From Marinobacterium rhizophilum (GTDB lineage: Bacteria; Pseudomonadota; Gammaproteobacteria; Pseudomonadales; Balneatricaceae): a stretch of 64,000 nt of DNA. Position numbers and translations under genes: made by a program. The stretch lies in NCBI RefSeq assembly GCF_024397915.1, contig NZ_CP073347.1:3100001-3164000 (forward strand). Direction: 5' to 3'. Below, one piece after another: positions 10,045-18,140 of this stretch (its first letter is position 1; every line of letters starts with the position of its first letter). Under the pieces are notes generated by a model. The model worked only from the letters and a program-made list of their open reading frames with translations, was not told the origin of the DNA and ran no database searches.

Positions 10045-10470
10045 TTAGCGCTTATCGCAACCGTCCTTGCACAAGCCATACAGGTACAAGGTGCGATCCG
10101 TCAGGCGAAAGCCCAGCTCGTCAGCAATCGCATTCTGGCGCCGCACCAGCTCGGGATCGGAAAACTCCCGCACTCTGCCACAGCGCACACAGACCACATG
10201 GTCGTGCTGCTGCTCACTGGCCAGTTCGAACACCGAATGCCCGCCTTCGAAGTGATGCCGCGACACCAAACCTGCGGTTTCGAACTGCGTCAGCACCCGG
10301 TAAACCGTTGCCAAGCCGACATCTTCTCCCTGTTCGATCAACAACTTATAGATGTCTTCGGCGCTAAAGTGGTCTCCCTCACCGGCACGCTCCAGAATCT
10401 GGTAAATCTTGACCCTGGGCAGGGTGACTTTCAGTCCTGCCTTGCGCAGTTCCTGATTTTCAAGCGCCAT
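10045..10470 (-). CDS. fur: Ferric uptake regulator Fur
   Basis: The 141-residue protein has the Fur winged helix (LPRVKIYQIL, AEDIYKLLIEQGEDVGLATVYRVL) and the metal-binding dimerisation domain with HHFEGGHSVFEL, HDHVVC, a CVRC pair and a C-terminal C-x4-C (YGLCKDGC). Fur with Fe2+ represses iron uptake genes. It is divergent from bamE, the usual arrangement in Pseudomonas-like genomes. A partial GATAAT-like element occurs in the fur-bamE spacer near 10510-10520, but it is too incomplete to call a Fur box. Confidence 0.97.
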   Translation of the reverse strand: MALENQELRKAGLKVTLPRVKIYQILERAGEGDHFSAEDIYKLLIEQGEDVGLATVYRVLTQFETAGLVSRHHFEGGHSVFELASEQQHDHVVCVRCGRVREFSDPELVRRQNAIADELGFRLTDRTLYLYGLCKDGCDKR

Positions 10471-10546
10471 AATCTTTCTCTATGCTGTTCGCGATTTGGA
10501 ATGTTAGACTCCATTATCTTTGTTTATGCACCATAGTGGAAGTTTA

Positions 10547-10882
10547 ATGCAGATACGGAAGGTTCTTATCGGCATCACCGCCAGCATTTTGATCACCGGC
10601 TGTGCCGAGTTCCCCGGCGTACACAAGATTGATATCCCCCAGGGCAACGTCGTTACCCAGGAAATGGTCAATCAGCTCAAGCCCGGCATGACCCGCAACC
10701 AGGTCCGTTTCGTGATGGGTACCCCGCTGATTACCGACACCTTCAGTCCCGATCGCTGGGACTATATCTACAGCATGAAACTCGGCGGCGAAGCCCGCAC
10801 ACAGGAAGGTGTCTCGCTGTATTTCGACGGTGACCAGCTCAGCCGCATCAGTGGTGACTACCGCCCGGTCGCCGCGCAGTAA
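10547..10882 (+). CDS. bamE: Outer membrane assembly lipoprotein BamE (OmlA/SmpA)
   Basis: The 111-residue protein starts MQIRKVLIGITASILITGC: a lipoprotein signal peptide with lipobox LITG-C, then the BamE domain (LKPGMTRNQVRFVMGTPL, WDYIYSMKLGG, LYFDGDQLSRISGDY). It belongs to the BAM complex that inserts beta-barrels into the outer membrane. The start at 10547 follows a GGAAG ribosome binding site at 5 bp spacing; an upstream in-frame ATG at 10520 would spoil the signal peptide. Confidence 0.95.
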   Translation: MQIRKVLIGITASILITGCAEFPGVHKIDIPQGNVVTQEMVNQLKPGMTRNQVRFVMGTPLITDTFSPDRWDYIYSMKLGGEARTQEGVSLYFDGDQLSRISGDYRPVAAQ

Positions 10883-10948
10883 CAGCCTGTTCAGGGCAGC
10901 GCACCCGCTGCTGCCCCGCCTCCCGATTTACAGCATCCCGCCCAAAGG

Positions 10949-11260
10949 CTAGTCCTGCCCGGCAGCTTTTTGCGCTTTCATCTTGGCTGCCCGCTTGGCG
11001 CGCGCCTCCTTGGGGTCAGCGATCAGCGGCCGATAGATCTCTATCCGATCGCCCTCGCGCATCACATACTCTTTGGGATCTCGGATCGCTTTACCGAATA
11101 CACCCATGGGGGCATTATCAGGGTCGATCTGCGGAAACAGCGTCACGATGCCAGACTTGATCACCGCATCATGCGCCGTACAGTCCTGCTCGACCTGCAA
11201 CGATATGATTTTCTGCTCCTGCGGCAGCGCAAAAGCAACCTCGACTGTAATCATCTGCAT
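10949..11260 (-). CDS. rnfH: RnfH family ubiquitin-like protein
   Basis: The 103-residue protein matches the UPF0125/RnfH family: ITVEVAFALPQEQKII, VFGKAIRDPKEYVMREGDRIEIYRPL and a basic tail (DPKEARAKRAAKMKAQK). It has a beta-grasp fold of unknown cellular role and habitually follows ratA, as here with a 15-bp gap. An alternative start is the Met two codons later. Confidence 0.92.
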   Translation of the reverse strand: MQMITVEVAFALPQEQKIISLQVEQDCTAHDAVIKSGIVTLFPQIDPDNAPMGVFGKAIRDPKEYVMREGDRIEIYRPLIADPKEARAKRAAKMKAQKAAGQD

Positions 11261-11275
11261 TAGGTCCTTTATTGT

Positions 11276-11707
11276 TTAACCGTAGACCTTGTCCGCCCGG
11301 GTCACGAATGCATCCACCAGGGTCGTCGCCACCTGGCTAAATACCCTGGACATGGCCATACCGGTCAACTTGCCTTCGAAATCGAAACTCAGGTCAAGGT
11401 GCACCTTGCAGGCTTCATCGCCAAGCGGCGTGAAGGTCCAGACACCACTGAGCGATGCAAAAGGCCCCTCTACCAGCTCGATGATCATTTTCCCCGGGCG
11501 CTCGAGCCGATTGCGAGTGGTAAAGCTGTATTTAAGCCCTGCCTTGGCCAAATGCAGCGTCGCCACCAGCTCGGTTTCTTCGGACCGGATCAACTCGGTG
11601 GACGCACACCAGGGCAAAAACTGCGGGTAGGCATCAACATCGTTGATCAGGTCAAACATTTGCTCGGCGGTATGCAACACCAGCGCACTGCGCTCGACAC
11701 GGGTCAT
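11276..11707 (-). CDS. ratA: RatA/COQ10-like START-domain protein
   Basis: The 143-residue protein is a polyketide cyclase/START-like fold member: VERSALVLHTAEQMFDLINDVDAYPQ at the start and FVTRADKVYG at the end are typical of YfjG/RatA. E. coli RatA has been reported to block ribosome subunit association, and the homologous COQ10 binds ubiquinone; which role applies here cannot be told. It is transcribed with rnfH, and smpB lies nearby in the opposite direction, the conserved ratA-rnfH-smpB neighbourhood. Confidence 0.92.
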   Translation of the reverse strand: MTRVERSALVLHTAEQMFDLINDVDAYPQFLPWCASTELIRSEETELVATLHLAKAGLKYSFTTRNRLERPGKMIIELVEGPFASLSGVWTFTPLGDEACKVHLDLSFDFEGKLTGMAMSRVFSQVATTLVDAFVTRADKVYG

Positions 11708-11720
11708 CGGATAAAAGTCC

Positions 11721-13085
11721 TTATGCCAGTTTCTGATACAGATTTAGCGCGAAAATGATCGCCACGGCAACCGGCGCTACGAACCGCAGTACGCAGTACC
11801 ACAACTGGAAGTGCAGTTTATTTTTCATGGCCAGCTCATCCATGATTGCCGAGCGCTGCATAAACCAGCCCACATAGATCGACAGAAAGAGCCCGCCCAG
11901 CGGCAGCATGATATTGGCCGTCACAAAATCCAGGAAGTCAAAGGTCGTCATGCCCAGCAACTTGAAGTCCGCAAGGATGTTGAACGACCCCAGGCTCGCA
12001 ACCCCCATGGCCCAGCCCGCAGCACCCAGAATCAAACAGGCCGGCAGACGTTTCAGCTTGAGTCGCTCGACCAGCCAGGCCGTCGCCGGCTCCATCAGCG
12101 AAATAGCCGACGTCCAGGCCGCGACGCCCACCAGCAGAAAGAACAGGAAGCCAAACAGCTGACCGCCGGGCATCTGCCCAAAAGCCACCGGCAACGTGAT
12201 AAACATCAGCCCTGGGCCCGCGCCCGGATCCAGCTCGTTGGCGAAAACAATCGGAAAGATCGCCATACCCGCCGCCAGGGCAACCAGCGTATCAAGGAAG
12301 GCGATCGTCATGACGGTGCCGCCAATCGATGCGTTTTTGGGCATATAGGAGCCGTACGCCAGAATGGCCCCCATACCCAGAGACAGCGTAAAGAACGAAT
12401 GACCCAGGGCCACCAGCACGCTGTCCCAGGTCAGATCCTCAGGGGCAAAATGAAACAGAAACGCCAGGCCTTCGCCAAAATGCCCGGTCGTAAAGGAGTA
12501 CCCCAGCAACAGCGCCAGCAGCGCGAACAGCGCCGGCATCATGATACGGGTGGCGCGCTCCAGTCCCTTGTTGACTCCGCCAACGACCACCAGCATCACC
12601 AGCACCACGAACACTGAGTGCCACACCAGCATCAGCTTTGGATCCGCCAACAGCAAGTCGAACTGGGCTGCCGCCTGATCCCGCCCCATATCGATATAGT
12701 CACCCTGGACCATGCCGGCGATATAGTTCAGCACCCAGCCGGCCACAACCGAGTAAAAACTGAATATAAGAAATCCCGCCAGCGCAGCCATCCAGCCAAC
12801 CGCCTGCCAACCGGTCGAAAGCCCCGACTCGCTTGCCGTGACCTTCAATGCGTTCACGGGGTTACAGCGTGCCCGGCGACCGATCAGAGCCTCGCCCATC
12901 ATGATGGGTACACCGACGAGCAAAATGCACACCAGGTACACCAGTACAAAAGCACCGCCACCGTTTTCACCCGTGATATAGGGGAACTTCCAAATGTTGC
13001 CCAGACCGACGGCCGAGCCGGTCGCTGCCAGAATAAAGATCCAGCGGTTGGCCCAGGTGCCATGTATCGACTGCCGTTCCTGCAT
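11721..13085 (-). CDS. Sodium-dependent transporter, NSS (SNF) family
   Basis: A 454-residue membrane protein with about 11-12 hydrophobic segments. The signature GSAVGLGNIWKFPYITGENGGGAFVLVYL in the first two helices is the neurotransmitter:sodium symporter (LeuT-like) sodium and substrate site. Such bacterial proteins import amino acids with Na+; the exact substrate cannot be read. The start at 13085 (MQERQSIHG) has a GAGG ribosome binding site; the longer in-frame start at 13109 lacks one. It lies 13 bp upstream of ratA on the same strand and may be cotranscribed. Confidence 0.93.
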   Translation of the reverse strand: MQERQSIHGTWANRWIFILAATGSAVGLGNIWKFPYITGENGGGAFVLVYLVCILLVGVPIMMGEALIGRRARCNPVNALKVTASESGLSTGWQAVGWMAALAGFLIFSFYSVVAGWVLNYIAGMVQGDYIDMGRDQAAAQFDLLLADPKLMLVWHSVFVVLVMLVVVGGVNKGLERATRIMMPALFALLALLLGYSFTTGHFGEGLAFLFHFAPEDLTWDSVLVALGHSFFTLSLGMGAILAYGSYMPKNASIGGTVMTIAFLDTLVALAAGMAIFPIVFANELDPGAGPGLMFITLPVAFGQMPGGQLFGFLFFLLVGVAAWTSAISLMEPATAWLVERLKLKRLPACLILGAAGWAMGVASLGSFNILADFKLLGMTTFDFLDFVTANIMLPLGGLFLSIYVGWFMQRSAIMDELAMKNKLHFQLWYCVLRFVAPVAVAIIFALNLYQKLA

Positions 13086-13311
13086 ACTTGCCTCTTTAAA
13101 AACAATCACTCAGCGCTGCCAGCGAATACGGCGACGCACATCAACCCCGTGTCGGCCATCCTGCTTCGCAACGCAAAACGAGGCATTCTTCCTATTTTGC
13201 CGGACTCAGGCAACCGTTTTGCCAGGCAATGGCTGTTTTTTTGCATCCAGCCATGGCGAAACAGCACGCGCAGCTTTCCAGCCTGACAGTGCATCGATAT
13301 AATCGCCCACC

Positions 13312-13785
13312 ATGGCAAACAAGAAACCCAAGAACAGCAGCTCGACGATCTGCCTCAACAAAAAGGCACGACACGAATACAGCATCGAAGAAAAATTCGA
13401 AGCAGGTGTCGTCCTCACCGGTTGGGAAGTCAAGAGTCTGCGCGACGGCCGCGCTCAACTGGTCGATTCCTACGTCATCCTCAAGAACGATGAGGCATGG
13501 CTCGTGGGCGCTCACTTCACTCCACTGATCAGCGCCTGCACCCATGTGGTTGCCGACCCTCGGCGCGACCGCAAGCTGCTGCTGCACCGGCGCCAGATCG
13601 ACAAGCTGCTGGTGGCAACCCAGGCCAAGGGCCACACCTGCGTGGCGCTTGCCATGTACTGGAAAGGTGGCCGGGTCAAATGCGAAATTGCCCTCGTAAA
13701 GGGCAAGAAACTGCATGACAAGCGTGCTGCAGAAAAAGACCGCGAAGGCGAGCGCGAAAAACAACGCGCCCTGGCAACCCGCTGA
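13312..13785 (+). CDS. smpB: tmRNA-binding protein SmpB
   Basis: The 157-residue protein contains the SmpB core (ARHEYSIEEKFEAGVVLTGWEVKSLR, RDRKLLLHRRQIDKL, GRVKCEIALVKGKKLHDKR) and the basic C-terminal tail that becomes helical in the ribosome. It carries tmRNA to stalled ribosomes in trans-translation. Its partner ssrA lies 127 bp downstream on the same strand. Confidence 0.98.
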   Translation: MANKKPKNSSSTICLNKKARHEYSIEEKFEAGVVLTGWEVKSLRDGRAQLVDSYVILKNDEAWLVGAHFTPLISACTHVVADPRRDRKLLLHRRQIDKLLVATQAKGHTCVALAMYWKGGRVKCEIALVKGKKLHDKRAAEKDREGEREKQRALATR

Positions 13786-13912
13786 TCGACCTGCCCCTCC
13801 ATGCCGGCGCTCACAAGCGCCGGTACCGATCGACTTTTTCACGTCCTCGCCCCGCCAGGCCCGCAAAAAGATACCACTCTCACGACAAAAACCGTATACT
13901 GGCCGCATCTAC

Positions 13913-14271
13913 GGGGGTGACTTGGCTTCGACGCTGATTACGAACCCTTGGGTGCATGTCGAGTTTGTAGTGAATCTCGTAAATCCGTCACTACACAGTT
14001 ATAGTTGCTAACGACGATAACTACGCTCTAGCAGCTTAAGGCCGCTAGCGCCGCTCTCTAAGGTGTCTGTAACTCAGAGGTTTTGCGGTGTCATTGGAGA
14101 CAGAATCGCCTGGATGCTTTGTCTCAAGCTGAACGGTTAAAACTAAAGAGGCTCGCCCACAGCACCCTGGCTCTCGGGTCGCGACGGGTTAATCTAATCG
14201 AGAAGCCTAAGCATGTAGATCTTAAGGCAGAGGATTGGCGGACGCGGGTTCGAAACCCGCCACCTCCACCA
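13913..14271 (+). ncRNA. ssrA: tmRNA (10Sa RNA)
   Basis: The 359-nt RNA begins GGGGGTG and ends CACCTCC-A-CCA; these pair as an acceptor stem with a G3:U wobble, the alanine tRNA identity element. The T arm is at 14243-14260. The resume codon and tag frame at about 14006-14038 read Ala-Asn-Asp-Asp-Asn-Tyr-Ala-Leu-Ala-Ala-stop, so with the tRNA-borne Ala the degradation tag is AANDDNYALAA, the Pseudomonas-type tag. With SmpB it rescues stalled ribosomes. Its 3' end has been used as an integration site, and a 19-nt copy lies 183 bp downstream. Confidence 0.97.
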
Positions 14272-14274
14272 AAT
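14256..14274 (+). repeat. tmRNA 3'-end attachment site, copy 1
   Basis: CCCGCCACCTCCACCAAAT covers the last 16 nt of ssrA and 3 nt beyond. An identical 19-nt copy occurs at 14439-14457. The tmRNA 3' end is a known target of tyrosine integrases, and an integrase pseudogene lies just to the right. Confidence 0.75.
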
Positions 14275-14284
14275 ACCGACAACG

Positions 14285-14310
14285 AAGGTCACCGAAAGGT
14301 GGCCTTTTTT
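14285..14310 (+). terminator. Rho-independent terminator of ssrA
   Basis: A 9-bp stem (AAGGTCACC / GGTGGCCTT, one G-T pair) with a GAAA tetraloop runs into six T residues right after the tmRNA. This is the strongest terminator of the region. Confidence 0.9.
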
Positions 14311-14438
14311 GTTGGAGCTTTGTTAGAGGTGGTGGACTTGAGAATCCGCGTAGCGGGTTCGAGTCGGACGCAGTGCGGGAGACAACGGTGCCGCTTGCGG
14401 CAACGGCCCGAAGGGCGAGGGTCGAAGATCCGAGTAAT

Positions 14439-14457
14439 CCCGCCACCTCCACCAAAT
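14439..14457 (+). repeat. tmRNA 3'-end attachment site, copy 2
   Basis: An exact 19-nt direct repeat of the ssrA 3' terminus, located 37 bp from the stop of the integrase pseudogene. The 183-bp offset from copy 1 holds the ssrA terminator and no gene, as expected if one element was inserted at the first copy and almost completely lost. Confidence 0.72.
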
Positions 14458-14493
14458 GCCCGTTGATAATGACCTGTTTTTACAGGATTTTTT

Positions 14494-15518
14494 CTATTCT
14501 AGGCCGAAATTTTTCCTCAAGGTGTCACCGAAGCGAACCGGACCCAGGTCTATAGCGTCCTTTAGATGCTCTGGCGCCAGGTGCGCATACCGCATGGTCA
14601 TCTTGACCGATGAATGCCCCTAGATCCGCTGCAGCGTCAGTATGTTCCCGCCACCCATGACGAAGTGTGATGCGAAGGTGTGGCGTAGGACGTGTGATGC
14701 CTGGCCACTGGGTAGCTCGATAGTCGTTCATGCCAGTATCCGCCTGAACGCCCCAATGCTGCTGGTAAAGGGTCCATACAGTGTCCAATGCGCCTTCAAG
14801 CGCTCCGCCAGCTCTGCTGCAATCGGGATAGTCCGCACCTTCCCTGACTTTGTATTGGTAAACGTGACAGCGTTGTTTCGAACGGTACTTGCCGTTAATC
14901 CTTGAGCTTCGGACCATCGAGCACCTGTTGCCAGGCAGACAAGCACTATCGGTTCCAGGTGCGGATTTGCCTGGGGTGACGTTCGGGACCGAATCGCTGT
15001 TAGCAACTCGTTGATCTGCTCTGTTGTCAGCCAGGAGAGCTCCTGTTCCTGCAACTTGACCGGCTTGAGTGTCTGCAACGGGTTCGGGTAACTGATCTGC
15101 TGCAACGCACCCAGCTCGTTGAACACGGCCCGGAGATAGGTCAGCCCATTGTTCAGCGTTTTATCAGAGATCCCCGCTTCCGACCTCAGCCGGCGATCCT
15201 TGGCATAGAGCCCTGGATCAATGTGTCCCCTACAGGATTGCGCAGGCGGTTAGCCAAGCGATCAAGCATTCGACGCCGCCGTGCACCATCCCGCAAGGAG
15301 TGGCCGTGCAAGTCATACCAAAGCTCTATCAGCTCCAGCAGCCTGCGACGGTCTTTAGCGCTCGGTGACCAGTCATTGTTCCTGGCCATCTTCAGCCGGA
15401 CAACGGCTTCAAAGCGCTTGGCTTCTGCTTTGGTATCGAACTTCTTACGAAAACGTCTTCCCTTGATTGGCCCGCAATCGACACGCCAACGGCCCGTTGC
15501 TGTCTTCTTTATCCCCAT
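14494..15518 (-). pseudogene. Tyrosine recombinase (phage-type integrase), inactivated
   Basis: Reading the minus strand in pieces gives a complete integrase: an Arm-binding N-terminus (MGIKKTATGRWRVD, RRFRKKFDTKAEAKRFE), a SAM-like core and the catalytic domain with Arg in LATGARWSEAQGL, HVLRHTFASHF, GHSS and Tyr in MRYAHLAPEHL. It is broken three times: a frameshift near 15190-15250, a TGA at about 14728-14730, and a TAG at 14620-14622 where relatives have Leu (LQRI-stop-GH). The gene reads toward the tmRNA attachment site, the usual arrangement for ssrA-integrating elements. The start at 15518 follows GGTGG. Confidence 0.88.
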
Positions 15519-15592
15519 AGGATCCACCAACTAACGAAGGGTTTGCATGCTCCCGGTTCATGTTGTAAATTTCGCCCGGCTCAAATTCGGAA

Positions 15593-15913
15593 ATGCCCAA
15601 CATGAACCCCTCTTTACATATCAGCTCTATCGCCATGGAGCTGAAATATACCCTGCTGACCAATCCCAACCCTCGCACCAACTTCCGGGCACTCCACGAA
15701 ATAGAGCACGCCCTGAACGAACTCAAAGGCTATTGCCTGTACTCGACCGACAAGGCATCTCAACTCTTCCGCTATGCCAAAGAGTTCTACCGTGACCAAG
15801 CGGCTGAAACTGATGAGAAATACAAACAGATGCTGAGCCTGGCCGAGCAGATCGATCGTGCCGCACAGATACATGTACAGCGAGATGCCTTAAACCGCGC
15901 TTCCAGTGAGTAG
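15593..15913 (+). CDS. Hypothetical protein in the element remnant
   Basis: A 106-residue reading frame rich in Glu, Lys and Gln in its second half (LHEIEHALNELKGYCLY, AKEFYRDQAAETDEKYKQ), which looks like a helical soluble protein. I do not recognise a family. It is divergent from the integrase pseudogene and probably cargo of the same element. Starts at 15602 or 15635 are also possible, and none has a convincing ribosome binding site. Confidence 0.42.
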   Translation: MPNMNPSLHISSIAMELKYTLLTNPNPRTNFRALHEIEHALNELKGYCLYSTDKASQLFRYAKEFYRDQAAETDEKYKQMLSLAEQIDRAAQIHVQRDALNRASSE

Positions 15914-16351
15914 GCTCCTCAAAGTCCGCCGAGATATCTCCGGCCCACTGCGCGGCCACCTTACTCGCTAATCGTCGTTCCTTGGGTCCCTGCTCAATGA
16001 TCTTGCACAGTTGCGTCTGTGTGAGTTCTTTCGTCCGTAGTGTTACGGGACCTGGCCTGCTAGTGCCGACGCCCCGGCAAGCAGCGCGCCAATCGGTACG
16101 CGGGCACCCATCAGCCAGGACGCACGAACACAGCACCCTATTGCCGCCTATTCTTGTCGCTGTCGCCCACAGCAGGCTGCTACAGTAGCGGCTGCCGGCA
16201 CTCGCTGAAATGGATCAGCCACTCAGCCGCGCCACTCCCCACCAGAAAACGACTTGGAGTACGGGGCACGGCACGGCGAACGGGAACCCAAGCACAGCCT
16301 GAACGGCTACCCCGTCAGAAACTGCAAACGTGGCAACAGGGAAAGGAAAGG
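15914..16351. other. 438-bp stretch without a recognised gene
   Basis: Between the hypothetical gene and the small membrane protein gene I see no convincing coding sequence, RNA or repeat. A sequence at 16230-16250 faintly resembles the tmRNA attachment repeat but with an insertion and mismatches. This is probably decayed element DNA. Confidence 0.4.
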
Positions 16352-16663
16352 ATGGGCGATTACAGAGACCGCTGGCTTTGGCTGCACATAATGCTTGGAA
16401 TTCTGGCCGCAGGCGCCGTTTCCTGGATGCTTTGGTTTGGCTTTATCACCTTCTCCGCCTACCAGATCACCCAGGCCTCTGAACGGGCAACTGAACGGGC
16501 CCACCAGCAGGCCACTGAACGCAATCGTGAACAGTATCGACAGAGGCTGGAACAACAGCGACTGCAGCAGTACAACAGTCCCCAGTGCAAATTCTGGCGC
16601 AACGACTACAAGAACAAAGGCACCGACAAGGCACTGGAAAAGATCGTGGAGCACTGCCCGTAA
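16352..16663 (+). CDS. Small single-pass membrane protein of unknown function
   Basis: A 103-residue protein: a cytoplasmic start (MGDYRDRWLW), one hydrophobic segment (about residues 10-35; LHIMLGILAAGAVSWMLWFG), then a charged Arg/Gln/Glu-rich coiled-coil stretch (about 40-75) and a C-terminal CKFWRNDYKNKGTDKALEKIVEHCP-like tail with two Cys. The ATG at 16352 directly follows a strong AGGAAAGG ribosome binding site, which rules out the longer upstream frame. No family recognised. It sits between the integrated-element remnant and purC and could belong to either. Confidence 0.62.
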   Translation: MGDYRDRWLWLHIMLGILAAGAVSWMLWFGFITFSAYQITQASERATERAHQQATERNREQYRQRLEQQRLQQYNSPQCKFWRNDYKNKGTDKALEKIVEHCP

Positions 16664-17027
16664 CGAGTCCGTCCTGTGTTCAAAATGCCAGGCTTTGCTT
16701 TTTTCTGTCAAATACTGAGCTAAATCCAGCCCGTAAAAAGCAGGCCCTGCCAGCCGCGACACTCACAACGTTTTTCGTATACCCCTGCCTTGCGACCCAC
16801 GGCGATAACCCTTGCCGTATAGGGCCAGCGATACTGCCCCGAGTATCCCCCGGCGACAGCGTCGCGCTCCGAGACTGCACAGGCGAGGCTCAATGCCGAG
16901 GTGGCGGTACCGTACAGGGTGCCAGTGCCGAGCAGATCTGCTACATTCGCGCTCTTGAGTTCGCTCGTAACGTGCTTGTGTATCTGCAACTATTAACCCT
17001 ATCCATTCCGACACAGGACAGCTTGCC
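16664..17027. other. 364-bp spacer before purC
   Basis: No gene is seen. It must hold the purC promoter and the junction between element and core DNA. I find no PurR-like ACGCAAACGTTTGCGT palindrome and no third copy of the tmRNA attachment repeat in direct orientation. Confidence 0.4.
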
Positions 17028-18140
17028 ATGAGTCTTGCCAACCACGTATTGGCCGTGAACAATGATCTGCCGATTCGCACCGATCGCCCGGTACACAGCG
17101 GGAAAGTCCGCTCCGTGTACTGGCTGACCGAAGCGGACAGCCGTCGCCTGATCGAAGAAAAGGGCTATGACGTTGTCTCCGATGCCCCCTTGGCCATCAT
17201 GGTTATCAGTGACCGCATCTCCGCCTTCGACTGCATCTGGCACGGCGAAGGCGGCATGCAGGGCGTACCCGGCAAGGGCGCCGCGCTTAACGCCATCTCC
17301 AACCACTGGTTCAAGCTGTTCCGCGAGCAGGGCCTGGCGGACAGCCATATTCTGGATATCCCCCACCCCTTTGTCTGGATCGTGCAGAAAGCCCGCCCGG
17401 TAATGATTGAAGCGATCGGCCGTCAGTATATTACCGGCTCGATGTGGCGTGCCTATGCCAAGGGTGAGCGCACCTTCTGCGGCATTGAACTGCCCGATGG
17501 CCTGCAGAAGGACCAGCCGCTGCCCGAACTGCTGATCACGCCCTCCACCAAGGGGATTCTGCAGGGCATCCCGGGCGTACCGGAAGCCGATGATGTGAAC
17601 ATCAGCCGCAACGACATTCGCAACAACTATCAGGCCTTCAACTTTCGTCGCGCCGAGGATATCGAGCGCTACGAAGAACTGCTGCGGGACGGCTTTGAGG
17701 TGATCAGCAAGTCACTGGCCAAGCTGGATCAGGTCTTTGTTGATACCAAATTCGAATTTGGCTACGTCACTGACAGCAGCGGTACCGAGAAGCTGATTTA
17801 CATGGATGAAGTCGGCACACCCGACTCCTCCCGCATTTGGGACGGCCCCGAATACCGCGCCGGCAAGGTGGTGGAGCAGTCCAAGGAAGCCTTTCGCCAA
17901 CTGCTGCTCAACCACTTCCCGGACCCTGATATCCTGCTCAACAAGGACCGCATGACCGAGCGCCAGGCACTGGCGCGTGACAATGCCCTGCCCCAGGAAG
18001 TGCTGATGCAGGTTTCCGAAACCTATCGTGCCATTGCCGAAAAAATCACCGGCACTCCCGTTGAGCTGCCGCAGAACCCCAAGGCGGAAATCATTGCCAT
18101 CCTGCGCGACCAGTACGATCTGATCGACACAGGCGCATAA
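17028..18140 (+). CDS. purC: SAICAR synthase PurC, long form
   Basis: The 370-residue protein is the long type of phosphoribosylaminoimidazole-succinocarboxamide synthase, not the 237-residue E. coli form. Recognisable elements are HSGKVRSVYWL, MVISDRISAFDCIWHGE, GSMWRAYAKGERTFCG, LPELLITPSTKG, FVDTKFEFGYV and LIYMDEVGTPDSSRIW. It joins CAIR and aspartate with ATP in purine synthesis. It stands alone on the plus strand and marks the return of core genome after the element remnant at ssrA. Confidence 0.96.
   Translation: MSLANHVLAVNNDLPIRTDRPVHSGKVRSVYWLTEADSRRLIEEKGYDVVSDAPLAIMVISDRISAFDCIWHGEGGMQGVPGKGAALNAISNHWFKLFREQGLADSHILDIPHPFVWIVQKARPVMIEAIGRQYITGSMWRAYAKGERTFCGIELPDGLQKDQPLPELLITPSTKGILQGIPGVPEADDVNISRNDIRNNYQAFNFRRAEDIERYEELLRDGFEVISKSLAKLDQVFVDTKFEFGYVTDSSGTEKLIYMDEVGTPDSSRIWDGPEYRAGKVVEQSKEAFRQLLLNHFPDPDILLNKDRMTERQALARDNALPQEVLMQVSETYRAIAEKITGTPVELPQNPKAEIIAILRDQYDLIDTGA

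Noticed and set aside
10505..10530. GATAAT-like bases between fur and bamE as a Fur box
   Set aside because: Too few matches to the 19-bp Fur consensus to support autoregulation.
14222..14455. Leftward frame across the tmRNA 3' end with VEVAGFEPAS-like text
   Set aside because: This is the well-known spurious protein produced by reading tmRNA/tRNA 3' ends backwards.
16230..16250. CGCCACTCCCCACCAGA, reminiscent of the tmRNA attachment repeat
   Set aside because: It needs a gap and further mismatches to align, so it is not a convincing right-hand attachment site.
16890..16912. CCGCCACCTC on the minus strand before purC, ten bases shared with the attachment repeat
   Set aside because: The orientation is opposite to that required for a direct att repeat and ten bases is within chance in GC-rich DNA.
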